NCBI GenBank assembly: GCA_947631885.1 | Contig: CANRMZ010000014.1 | Span: 1 to 14,152 of the forward strand | Length of the DNA stretch: 14,152 nt | Origin: an uncultured Bacilli bacterium | GTDB taxonomy: Bacteria > Bacillota_I > Bacilli_A > RF39 > UBA660 | Direction: 5' to 3' | In this document: piece by piece, positions 1-6,539 of the stretch | How positions within the stretch are numbered: the first letter of the stretch is position 1 | Layout of the letters: the number at the start of each line of letters is the position of its first letter | Position numbers and translations under genes: made by a program | The notes under the pieces: generated by a model | Told to the model about the DNA's origin: nothing | The model's database searches: none | The model's input: the letters and a program-made list of their open reading frames with translations, nothing else

Positions 1-2
1 AA

Positions 3-245
3 GGCAGTGTTTATAATTACTATTATCAAATGGCTTTCCATTTAAAAGACTCTCCATATCATGAAACTTATGATATGTGTATAAAAAAATGTAAAAATAT
101 AAACCCCAAAAAATATAATAAGAACCCCATCGGAGACGTTAAAAACACGTCAAAAAACATTTTGAACAAAGTTATTTATTGTATAAAAAATTACGGCTTA
201 TTAACAACGGTGAAAATTATTATAAAAAAACTACTAAGGAAATAA
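3..245 (+). CDS. C-terminal end of a truncated protein, probably of surface-glycan synthesis
   Basis: The reading frame is open to the left edge of the window, so the gene starts outside it. The first ATG in frame, at 30, has no SD and is probably internal. About 80 residues remain, ending in TAA. The visible part is rich in Lys, Asn and Tyr and ends in a basic, amphipathic tail (residues like YGLLTTVKIIIKKLLRK), a tail type often seen at the end of polysaccharide glycosyltransferases of Bacillota. No catalytic motif is present, so no family can be named from this fragment. It stops only 4 bases before the GT2 gene, which implies a shared transcript and supports a role in the same glycan pathway. 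The reading frame is well supported; the functional guess is an inference from context. Confidence 0.55.
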   Translation, partial: GSVYNYYYQMAFHLKDSPYHETYDMCIKKCKNINPKKYNKNPIGDVKNTSKNILNKVIYCIKNYGLLTTVKIIIKKLLRK

Positions 246-249
246 GCCC

Positions 250-1194
250 ATGGTAAAGGTAAGTTTAATAGTTCCTGTTTATAAGACAGAAAAATATCTA
301 AATAAATGTATAGATTCTATATTAAATCAAACACTAAAAGATATTGAAGTTATAATAATAAATGATGGATCACCGGATAATTCTGAAACAGTAATAAAAA
401 AATATAATGATTCTAGAATTAAATATTTTAAGCAAAAAAACCATGGAATAGGTAAAACAAGAAACTTGGGCATAGAAAAAAGCCAAGGTGAGTATATTGC
501 CTTTGTAGATAGTGATGATTATTTAGATTTACATTTTTGTGAGTATTTATATAATAAGTGCTATAAAGATAATTGTGATGTAGCATTATGTGATTATTAT
601 GAAGAAAGAGATAGTATTACTAGAGTTAATTTTAAAACCTTTAAAGACACTAATTTACAAAAGACTCCTAGTTTAATAAATAATATTAATTTAGGTCCAT
701 GTAATAAACTATATAAACGGAGTCTATTAATAGAAAATAATATTCTTTTTGAAGAAAAGCTAAAATATGAAGATGCTCCCTTTGTTGTTAAGGCTTTACT
801 TAATGCTAAAAAAATAGGCAAATTAGATGAAGCTTTAACATATTATGTTATTCATAAAAAAAGTCAAACAACTATTAGAGATGAAAGAATATTTGACATT
901 ATTAAGATAGTTAATATTATAGATAATGAAATGAGTAAATACGTTAATATGCATGAAGCAAAAGTTAATTTAATTACTATGATATTACTTGATTATACTA
1001 TTCAACAAAGATATGTTAAAGATAAAAAAATGCGCAATAAGTTTATCGATGAAGCATTTAGTTACTTAGATAAAATGGATAAAAAATGGTCAAAATGTTT
1101 TTATTTAAAAAAGATTCCTTTAAGTAAAAGAATCGTGAAAAGTAATAAGTTTTTAACGAAAATTTATTGTAGTTGCTATAATTCTAAGCTATAG
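250..1194 (+). CDS. GT2 family glycosyltransferase
   Basis: A 314-residue GT-A fold glycosyltransferase of family 2, expected to move a sugar from a nucleotide donor to a growing surface polysaccharide at the cytoplasmic face of the membrane. The N-terminus has the classic start VSLIVPVYKTEKYLNKCIDSIL (residues 4-25), then NDGSPDNS (38-45), the metal- and donor-binding DSDD at 87-90, and an ED pair at 174-175 in the position of the usual catalytic base. I see no membrane segment. AAGGA at 236-240 lies 9 bases before the ATG. The gene follows the truncated one by 4 bases and is probably its last operon partner, because a strong terminator overlaps its final codons. Donor and acceptor cannot be told from sequence. 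Confidence 0.93.
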   Translation: MVKVSLIVPVYKTEKYLNKCIDSILNQTLKDIEVIIINDGSPDNSETVIKKYNDSRIKYFKQKNHGIGKTRNLGIEKSQGEYIAFVDSDDYLDLHFCEYLYNKCYKDNCDVALCDYYEERDSITRVNFKTFKDTNLQKTPSLINNINLGPCNKLYKRSLLIENNILFEEKLKYEDAPFVVKALLNAKKIGKLDEALTYYVIHKKSQTTIRDERIFDIIKIVNIIDNEMSKYVNMHEAKVNLITMILLDYTIQQRYVKDKKMRNKFIDEAFSYLDKMDKKWSKCFYLKKIPLSKRIVKSNKFLTKIYCSCYNSKL

Positions 1195-1220
1195 AATTAT
1201 AGCAACTTTTTATTTTTTAT
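1171..1220 (+). terminator. Strong intrinsic terminator overlapping the GT2 stop codon
   Basis: A perfect 16-bp stem (left arm agttgctataattcta at 1171-1186, right arm at 1192-1207) has a 5-base loop and is followed by a T-rich tract. The right arm begins exactly at the TAG stop codon, so the left arm encodes the last seven or so residues of the glycosyltransferase. Confidence 0.93.
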
Positions 1221-1277
1221 AAATTATTAGTTTATTATTAACCATAATAACTTTAAATGAATAGGTTAGAAAGATTG

Positions 1278-1315
1278 AAAAAAGTTGCTATTAAGACGTT
1301 TTTCGGCAACTAAAT
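1278..1315 (+). repeat. Intergenic repeat element, copy A
   Basis: Shares gctattaaga, then a T run, then ggcaactaaatt with a second copy at 4967-4996. The spacing between the conserved ends differs by 3 bases. This copy also has agttgc (1283-1288) facing gcaact (1306-1311), a 6-bp stem with a long loop. Both copies lie just upstream of an envelope gene. Role unknown; see findings. Confidence 0.5.
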
Positions 1316-1343
1316 TAATCTTTTTATTTTAAAAGATATAAGA

Positions 1344-1349
1344 TATAAT
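1344..1349 (+). promoter_or_regulatory. Candidate -10 box for the polymerase/GT4 fusion gene
   Basis: A perfect TATAAT lies 15 bases before the ATG at 1365, which would give a very short leader. No convincing -35 is visible at the right distance; only T-rich sequence sits there. In such AT-rich DNA a lone TATAAT is weak evidence. Confidence 0.3.
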
Positions 1350-1364
1350 TAAATAGAAGTTATT

Positions 1365-3821
1365 ATGAAGAAGATTAATTATTTATACACATTTATAGCT
1401 ATATTACCTTTAATAGATTTAATAACTGGTATAACAAGTAGATATTTTCCGGGCTTTATTTCTATTGGAGCTATCTTAAAGGGACTAATTCTTTTAATAG
1501 GAGTTTTTTACATCTTCTTTTATAGTACTAGCAAATATAAGAAGATGTCTATAATATATCTTTTGGCTCTGGCTTTTTTCGTTGTTGGCTATTTTATTTT
1601 TAAAAGTGATTTAATAGATAAAAGTTACTTTTTTAGCGAGCTCACTTACTTGATTAAGCTTTCATTCTTTCCTACATTGTTTGTTGCGTTTCTAAATTTA
1701 TTTGATGATTTTGGCTTTGATATTAAGAAAATAGAAACTGCAATGATTATAAACCTTATATTTTATATTTTATTTATAATAGTCCCTACGATATTGAAGA
1801 TTAACTTTCCTTCTTATTCTGATTCCTCTTTTGCTGGATCTATTGGTTGGTTTTATTCTGCTAATGGCGTTTCAGGCGTTCTATTATTTTTGTTTCCATT
1901 TATATATAAATTTATGACAAAAGATAAAGTAGCATTAATAGTATTATTTATTTTAGCTTTATATATGATTAGCTTTATTGGTACTAAAGTTACTTTGTTT
2001 GGTATTATTATCATAAGTATAATACTTATGATAATTATTTTAGTTAAAACTAAGAAAAATATTAATAGAATAATAGCTATACTTTTAACCTTTATAACTA
2101 TAGGCTTTATGTATAATAATTATGCTTTTTTAAATATGAAAGCATCAGTAGATTACGAAAATAATCAAAATGCAGATATCGAAAGTGATCCAGAAATAGT
2201 TGATGAAAAATTGGAAGCAGAACTAAATAATATTAAACAGGAAAAAGAAAGCTATAAACAATGGCAAAAATTTAGTTTATCATTATTGAGTGATCGAGAT
2301 ATATATGCTGTTTATACATATAGACTTTATCGTAAAACATTTGAGCCAAGTTATTTTTTCTTTGGCATGGGGACATCCAATACATCAAGGATTAGCGATA
2401 GACAAGTAGCTAAACTTATTGAGATTGATTTTTTAGATATTTTCTTTCATTTCGGGTTATTAGCTTTACTTATCATTATTTATCCATTTAGTTATACAAT
2501 CATAAGTATTGTTAAAGCCAAAAAATTTAATCATAAAATATTAACTTTTGGTTTAATAGTCCTTTTAATGATGGGAGTTTCATCTTTAGCAGGACATGTA
2601 CTTTTAGCTCCTGCTGTCAGTATTTATTTTGCTATTTATTTAGTTTGTATTATAAATGAGACTCAAGGCTTTAAAAGAAAAGATATTAAAGAAAATAAGG
2701 TGGCAATTTTAGCTATGCATTTGGGCTTTGGGGGTGTAGAAAATGCCATTTGTAACATTGCTAGTAATTTAGTTGATAAATATGAAGTAGAAATTATCTC
2801 TTTGTATAAAAACAAAGAAAAGATTCCTTTTAAATTAGCTAAAAAAGTTAAAGTTACTTATTTGCTCAATACAATATCTAATCGCCAAGAGCTTAAAAGG
2901 GCTTTAAAAGAGTTTAATTTAGTAAACTTATTGAAAGAGGGATTTAAAGCCTTAAAGATATTAATTCAAAAAGATAATTTGGTTAAAAAAGCTATAATTA
3001 ACTGTGATGCCAAAGTTATTATCTCTACAAGAATCAAATATAGTAATTTATTAAATGAATATGGAAATGATGAGGCTATAAAAATTCATCAAGAACACAC
3101 ATATAGTGTTAGTGATAAATATATTAGGCATTTGAATACATTAAAAAATATAAATTATATAATGCCTGTTAGTAAGGTTTTATATAACGAATATAAAAAT
3201 AAAGTTACAACACCTTTAAAATATATACCTCTTGCATTAAATTATTATCCTAGTGATGCAGAAATATCCAAATTAAATAATTATAATTTAATTGCGATTG
3301 GCAGATTAGAACCCGAAAAGGGTTTTGACGATCTAATTGATGTTGTAAATTGTTTGGTAAAAGAAAATAAAAAAATAAAATTAAATTTATTTGGTGATGG
3401 ATCATTAAAATCAAGATTGCAAGACAAAATTAATCATCTTAAGCTTGAAAGTCATATAACCTTATGGGGCTTTAAAGAATATGATTTTATTAAAAATTAT
3501 TTGGCTGATTCCTCATTATATGTTATGACATCTCATGAAGAGTCTTTTGGCTTAGTAGTAATCGAGGCTATGAGTTATGGCGTTCCTTGTGTGGCATATT
3601 CAAGTGCTAAAGGAGTAAAATCGATTATAAATAAAAATAATGGCTTTATAATTAATAATAGGGATAATAAGAAGATGGCCAAAGTTATTCTTGATTATCT
3701 TAGCTTAAAAGCTGATGAAAAAAGAAAATTTAGTACTGAAGCAAGAAAAGCAAGTTATCATTATAGTAATGAGGTTGTAAAAAAAGAACTATTAGATTTC
3801 TTAGATAGTATTAATAAATAA
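1365..3821 (+). CDS. Fusion of O-antigen ligase/polymerase-like membrane domain with GT4 glycosyltransferase
   Basis: An 818-residue protein with two parts. Residues 1 to about 430 hold roughly eleven hydrophobic segments and one large hydrophilic loop (about 252-355, rich in Glu and Asn). The stretch FFGMGTSN...EIDFLDIFFHFG (332-364) then resembles the late conserved loop of O-antigen ligase/Wzy-type proteins. Residues from about 445 to 818 form a GT-B glycosyltransferase of family 4, with the donor-loop start LGFGGVE (453-459), GRLEPEKGFDDLI (646-658), FGDGSLKSRL (676-685) and the EX7E motif at 726-734. The membrane part would polymerise or ligate lipid-linked glycan outside; the GT4 part adds sugars inside. 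Such domains are normally separate genes. The frame is continuous, with no sign of a missed stop. No strong SD precedes the ATG (only agaag). Confidence 0.88.
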   Translation: MKKINYLYTFIAILPLIDLITGITSRYFPGFISIGAILKGLILLIGVFYIFFYSTSKYKKMSIIYLLALAFFVVGYFIFKSDLIDKSYFFSELTYLIKLSFFPTLFVAFLNLFDDFGFDIKKIETAMIINLIFYILFIIVPTILKINFPSYSDSSFAGSIGWFYSANGVSGVLLFLFPFIYKFMTKDKVALIVLFILALYMISFIGTKVTLFGIIIISIILMIIILVKTKKNINRIIAILLTFITIGFMYNNYAFLNMKASVDYENNQNADIESDPEIVDEKLEAELNNIKQEKESYKQWQKFSLSLLSDRDIYAVYTYRLYRKTFEPSYFFFGMGTSNTSRISDRQVAKLIEIDFLDIFFHFGLLALLIIIYPFSYTIISIVKAKKFNHKILTFGLIVLLMMGVSSLAGHVLLAPAVSIYFAIYLVCIINETQGFKRKDIKENKVAILAMHLGFGGVENAICNIASNLVDKYEVEIISLYKNKEKIPFKLAKKVKVTYLLNTISNRQELKRALKEFNLVNLLKEGFKALKILIQKDNLVKKAIINCDAKVIISTRIKYSNLLNEYGNDEAIKIHQEHTYSVSDKYIRHLNTLKNINYIMPVSKVLYNEYKNKVTTPLKYIPLALNYYPSDAEISKLNNYNLIAIGRLEPEKGFDDLIDVVNCLVKENKKIKLNLFGDGSLKSRLQDKINHLKLESHITLWGFKEYDFIKNYLADSSLYVMTSHEESFGLVVIEAMSYGVPCVAYSSAKGVKSIINKNNGFIINNRDNKKMAKVILDYLSLKADEKRKFSTEARKASYHYSNEVVKKELLDFLDSINK

Positions 3822-3837
3822 AAATAAAAAGCAATCA

Positions 3838-3864
3838 AATTTGGCCGACAGTGTCGGCCAAATT
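3838..3864. repeat. 27-bp perfect palindrome upstream of the DUF1016 gene
   Basis: Arms aatttggccgaca (3838-3850) and tgtcggccaaatt (3852-3864) are exact reverse complements around a single central g. It recurs, with paired base changes, inside the DUF1016 coding sequence at 4222-4248. As RNA it would form a GC-rich hairpin, but no T tract follows, so it is not a standard terminator for the + strand. Confidence 0.9.
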
Positions 3865-3935
3865 AAGTTAATAATTAAAAATATATTTTAAATGACATAA
3901 TACTACAATTTTTTCATAGTTATTATGGCATACTA

Positions 3936-3951
3936 TCCCGTTAAACGGGGG
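3936..3951 (+). promoter_or_regulatory. Small palindrome covering the DUF1016 ribosome binding site
   Basis: cccgtt (3937-3942) and aacggg (3944-3949) are inverted around one a. The only SD-like sequence, ggggg at 3947-3951, lies 4 bases before the ATG at 3956 and falls in the right arm. As RNA, cccg and cggg could pair around a ttaaa loop and hide the SD; as DNA it could be an operator. Which, if either, is not shown. Confidence 0.5.
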
Positions 3952-3955
3952 TATT

Positions 3956-4876
3956 ATGGATGAACAAAAATATTTTCAAGAAGTAGTAAGTTTAATTGAA
4001 GAAAAGGAGATAAATAGAAGGACTAGAGAATTACAGGATAATTCAGATACTCTGTATATTTACTGGCAAATAGGAAAATGTATTGTTAAAGCTTCAGGAG
4101 TGCGAGCCACCTATCGTAGTGATTTAATAAACAAATGGGGAACAGAATTATCTTTACAATATGGAAAAGATTACAAGGCGCAAAAACTGAGAAGAATGCG
4201 GCAATTTTATTTAACCTTTCCAATTTGGTCGACACTGTCGACCAAATTAAGCTGGTCACACATCTCGGAGGTTATGACTATACAAAATGAAAATGCAAGG
4301 AACTATTATATTAATCAAATAATTTTAAATAATCTTTCTGTTAGGGAGTTAAGATCTTTAATTAAGAGCAATGCCTATGAGCGTTTAAGTAATAAGACAA
4401 AAATAGCATTGATTACTGATAAAGATAAAACTAATTTAACTTTAGATGACATGTTAAAAGATCCCATTATAGTTAAAACTAATCAAAGAATAGACAAATT
4501 AAATGAAATGGCAATTCATAGATTTTTAATTAATATGGTAGAAACAAAGTTTCTTGAACTTGGTACAGGCTTTGCTTTAATTGGCCATGAGTATAAGATT
4601 ATTGTTGGTAATAAAATATTTAGAATAGATCTATTGTTCTTTAATATTGAGTTAAATAGATATATAGTTGTTGAAGTAAAAAATAGAGAATTTAGTCCTA
4701 AAGATATTGGGCAAATTGACTTTTATGTTAATTATATTGATAAAAATATAAAGAAGAATATCCATAAAGATACATTAGGAATTATAGTTGTAAAAAAGAA
4801 AAATAAATTGGTTATTGAGTATGTTACAAATAAAATATATATAACAACTTTTAAAGTTGAGGAAACTAATCTATAA
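3956..4876 (+). CDS. DUF1016 (YhcG-type) PD-(D/E)XK nuclease
   Basis: A 306-residue member of the DUF1016 family, two-domain proteins with a predicted nuclease fold. The N-terminal domain (about 1-150) has the family signature KLRRMRQFYLTFP...LSWSHISEV (77-106). The C-terminal PD-(D/E)XK domain holds LGTGFALIGHEYKI (202-215), the catalytic Asp in RIDLLFF (D225), the VVEVK core (E240, K242) and GQIDFYV (252-258). It is somewhat shorter than most relatives, mainly at the C-terminus. A 27-bp palindrome lies within the codons for residues 89-98, and a near copy lies upstream of the gene. It has no operon partner and sits between two envelope transcription units. Relatives have been linked to DNA cleavage, recombination and phage-related islands; its cellular role here is not known. 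Confidence 0.9.
   Translation: MDEQKYFQEVVSLIEEKEINRRTRELQDNSDTLYIYWQIGKCIVKASGVRATYRSDLINKWGTELSLQYGKDYKAQKLRRMRQFYLTFPIWSTLSTKLSWSHISEVMTIQNENARNYYINQIILNNLSVRELRSLIKSNAYERLSNKTKIALITDKDKTNLTLDDMLKDPIIVKTNQRIDKLNEMAIHRFLINMVETKFLELGTGFALIGHEYKIIVGNKIFRIDLLFFNIELNRYIVVEVKNREFSPKDIGQIDFYVNYIDKNIKKNIHKDTLGIIVVKKKNKLVIEYVTNKIYITTFKVEETNL
4222..4248. repeat. 27-bp palindrome inside the DUF1016 coding sequence
   Basis: Arms aatttggtcgaca (4222-4234) and tgtcgaccaaatt (4236-4248) are exact reverse complements around a central c. It differs from the upstream palindrome (3838-3864) by one change per arm, c/g to t/a, which keeps the palindrome perfect, plus the central base. Both copies are followed by aag and a near-identical base pair of context. 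It encodes residues 89-98, just before the conserved LSWSH of the family. Confidence 0.9.
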
Positions 4877-4884
4877 CATATTAA

Positions 4885-4948
4885 ACAAAACGCGCGACAC
4901 CTTTACAAAAAAAGCGAACAAAAACGCGCGACACTTGAAAAAGGTCGC
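4885..4948. repeat. GC-rich direct repeat pair downstream of the DUF1016 gene
   Basis: cgcgcgacac occurs at 4891-4900 and 4925-4934, each preceded by acaaaa or acaaaaa, in otherwise very AT-rich sequence. The second copy can also pair its gcgac (4928-4932) with gtcgc (4944-4948). Two copies only; the function is unknown. Confidence 0.7.
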
Positions 4949-4965
4949 ATTATAGTAGTTAACTC

Positions 4966-4988
4966 AGCTATTAAGAGTAGCTTTTTTG
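4966..4988 (+). terminator. Weak terminator-like hairpin after the DUF1016 gene
   Basis: agcta (4966-4970) and tagct (4978-4982) form a 5-bp stem with a 7-base loop, followed by six T. It overlaps copy B of the intergenic repeat, so its role as a terminator is uncertain. Confidence 0.4.
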
Positions 4989-4996
4989 GCAACTAA
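4967..4996 (+). repeat. Intergenic repeat element, copy B
   Basis: Shares gctattaaga, a T run and ggcaactaaatt with copy A at 1278-1315. It lies directly upstream of the promoter of the tandem phosphoglycerol transferase genes. Confidence 0.5.
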
Positions 4997-5004
4997 ATTT
5001 CTCA

Positions 5005-5033
5005 TTGCATTAGAATTTCTTTTGAATTATACT
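5005..5033 (+). promoter_or_regulatory. Sigma-A type promoter of the phosphoglycerol transferase operon
   Basis: -35 TTGCAT (5005-5010), a 17-base spacer and -10 TATACT (5028-5033). Transcription would start near 5040, giving a leader of about 55 bases. Positions and spacing match the consensus well. Confidence 0.65.
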
Positions 5034-5093
5034 AGTTATTGATAAGAAATATATCATATTTCTTGATTCAAACTGAAAAAAATGAGGCTAAAT

Positions 5094-6527
5094 ATGATTT
5101 CTAAAAAGAAAAAAGTATTTTATACCATAATAATATTAATAAGTGTAATTATTTTTTCTTTAGTTAAATATTCTGAAGAAGCTTTTGGTGGAGCTCAAAT
5201 GCCCCAAATAATATATACAATTATACTACCCAAAGGAACTAGTTTAGATGTGTTTTTAAATGGCTTATTTTTCTGTGTTAAATATGTTTTAAAGCTAGGC
5301 TTTGTAGCATTATTCCCTTTATTTATTAATCTAAAGATTAAAGATAAAGATATTAAATACCAAGGAATTTATACTTTAGTATTATCATTAATATTAATTG
5401 CTTACAGTATAACAAGTGTAGGATTACATACTTATATCTATAATGAACTTACTAAAAGTAACTTCTTAAAAGAAAATTATGTTGATCCTAAGGCTGTTAA
5501 AATAGAGTATCCCGAGAATAAGAAAAATTTAATATATATTTTAGTAGAGTCTTTGGAAGCTAGTTATGAAAATACTGAATTTGATGGTAAGGATATTAAC
5601 TTAATACCATATCTTTCTTCTTTAGCTTCTGATAATATAAATTTTAGTAGTAGTGATGGTCTTGGAGGGTTTAAAAATTATCCTCTTGCTAACTGGACTG
5701 CCGCGGGAACTCTAGCTCAAATGTCTGGCCTTCCTCTTCGCGTAAGACTAAACTTAACAGATTATGGTTATCACGACAAATTTTTAAATAATGCTGTAAT
5801 GCTTGGGGATATTCTTAAAGATGCTGGTTATAAAAATTATCATTTAACAGGCTCTGATTCAGCTTTTGGTGCTGAATATACCCTTTTTACTAATCATGGC
5901 TATACCGTTGAGGACTATAACTATGCTAAAGATAGGGGGTTAATACCAGAAGATTATTATGAGTTCTGGGGCTATGAAGATCGTAAGCTATTTGCTTTTG
6001 CTAAAGACAAACTTGCAAGTATTTCTCAAGATGAGGACCCTTTTAGTATGGTTATATCAACAATAGATACCCATCCGATTGATGGTTATTTAGATAAAGA
6101 GTGTAGCGATACTCTAAATTATCAATATGGAAGCAGTATTTTATGCGAAGATAGTATTATTAAAGATTTTATAACTTGGGTTCAAAGTCAAGATTTTTAT
6201 GATAATACGGTTATTGTTATAACAGGCGATCATATATCTATGCAAACGGATATTAAAGAGCATTTAAAGGATAAAAATAGAGAAATATATAATGTTTTCA
6301 TTAACACGAATATTAGCTCTGTAAACAGCAAAAATAGAGATATAACACCATTTGATATGTATCCTACCATTCTTTATTCTTTAGGCTTTAAAATAGAAAA
6401 TAATAGGCTAGGTCTTGGTACAAATTTATTTTCTGATGAAAAAACGATTACCGAAAAATATGGTTATGAATATGTTATAAAAGAACTACCTAAGTATTCT
6501 AATTTCTATTATGATAAGTTCATGTAA
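5094..6527 (+). CDS. OpgB/LtaS-like membrane phosphoglycerol transferase, paralog 1
   Basis: A 477-residue alkaline-phosphatase-superfamily enzyme of the LTA synthase/OpgB (MdoB) group, expected to move phosphoglycerol onto a surface glycan outside the membrane. About three N-terminal membrane segments (8-24, 53-80, 91-112) precede the catalytic domain. Likely metal and catalytic residues are E152 in NLIYILVESLE, the nucleophile T202 in NWTAAGTLAQMSGLP, D325/H327 in STIDTH, and D379/H380 in ITGDH. The LxxAGYxNYxLxGSD block (241-255) also fits OpgB. I chose ATG 5094 over ATG 5082: GAGG at 5083-5086 is correctly spaced for 5094 and overlaps the earlier ATG, and the resulting N-terminus (MISKKKKVFYTI) aligns without gap to the downstream paralog. 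It is first in a two-gene operon, 12 bases before its paralog. Confidence 0.88.
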   Translation: MISKKKKVFYTIIILISVIIFSLVKYSEEAFGGAQMPQIIYTIILPKGTSLDVFLNGLFFCVKYVLKLGFVALFPLFINLKIKDKDIKYQGIYTLVLSLILIAYSITSVGLHTYIYNELTKSNFLKENYVDPKAVKIEYPENKKNLIYILVESLEASYENTEFDGKDINLIPYLSSLASDNINFSSSDGLGGFKNYPLANWTAAGTLAQMSGLPLRVRLNLTDYGYHDKFLNNAVMLGDILKDAGYKNYHLTGSDSAFGAEYTLFTNHGYTVEDYNYAKDRGLIPEDYYEFWGYEDRKLFAFAKDKLASISQDEDPFSMVISTIDTHPIDGYLDKECSDTLNYQYGSSILCEDSIIKDFITWVQSQDFYDNTVIVITGDHISMQTDIKEHLKDKNREIYNVFINTNISSVNSKNRDITPFDMYPTILYSLGFKIENNRLGLGTNLFSDEKTITEKYGYEYVIKELPKYSNFYYDKFM

Positions 6528-6539
6528 CAAGGTGATGTA

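Noticed and set aside
597..821. Minus-strand reading frame of 74 codons opposite the GT2 gene
   Set aside because: Lies wholly within a clear glycosyltransferase gene, has no SD and no recognisable domain. The same holds for minus-strand frames at 9125-9343, 9578-9862, 12368-12556 and 12943-13158.
3838..3864. Upstream palindrome as the intrinsic terminator of the polymerase/GT4 gene
   Set aside because: No T tract follows the stem on the + strand, and the near-identical copy lies inside a gene where a terminator would be harmful.
3892..3920. ATGACA-N17-CATAGT as promoter of the DUF1016 gene
   Set aside because: Spacing is right, but both hexamers are poor and such matches are common in AT-rich DNA; not strong enough to annotate.
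4885..4934. Repeat pair as a small CRISPR array
   Set aside because: Only two copies of a 10-base core, spacing far too short for a spacer, and no cas genes.
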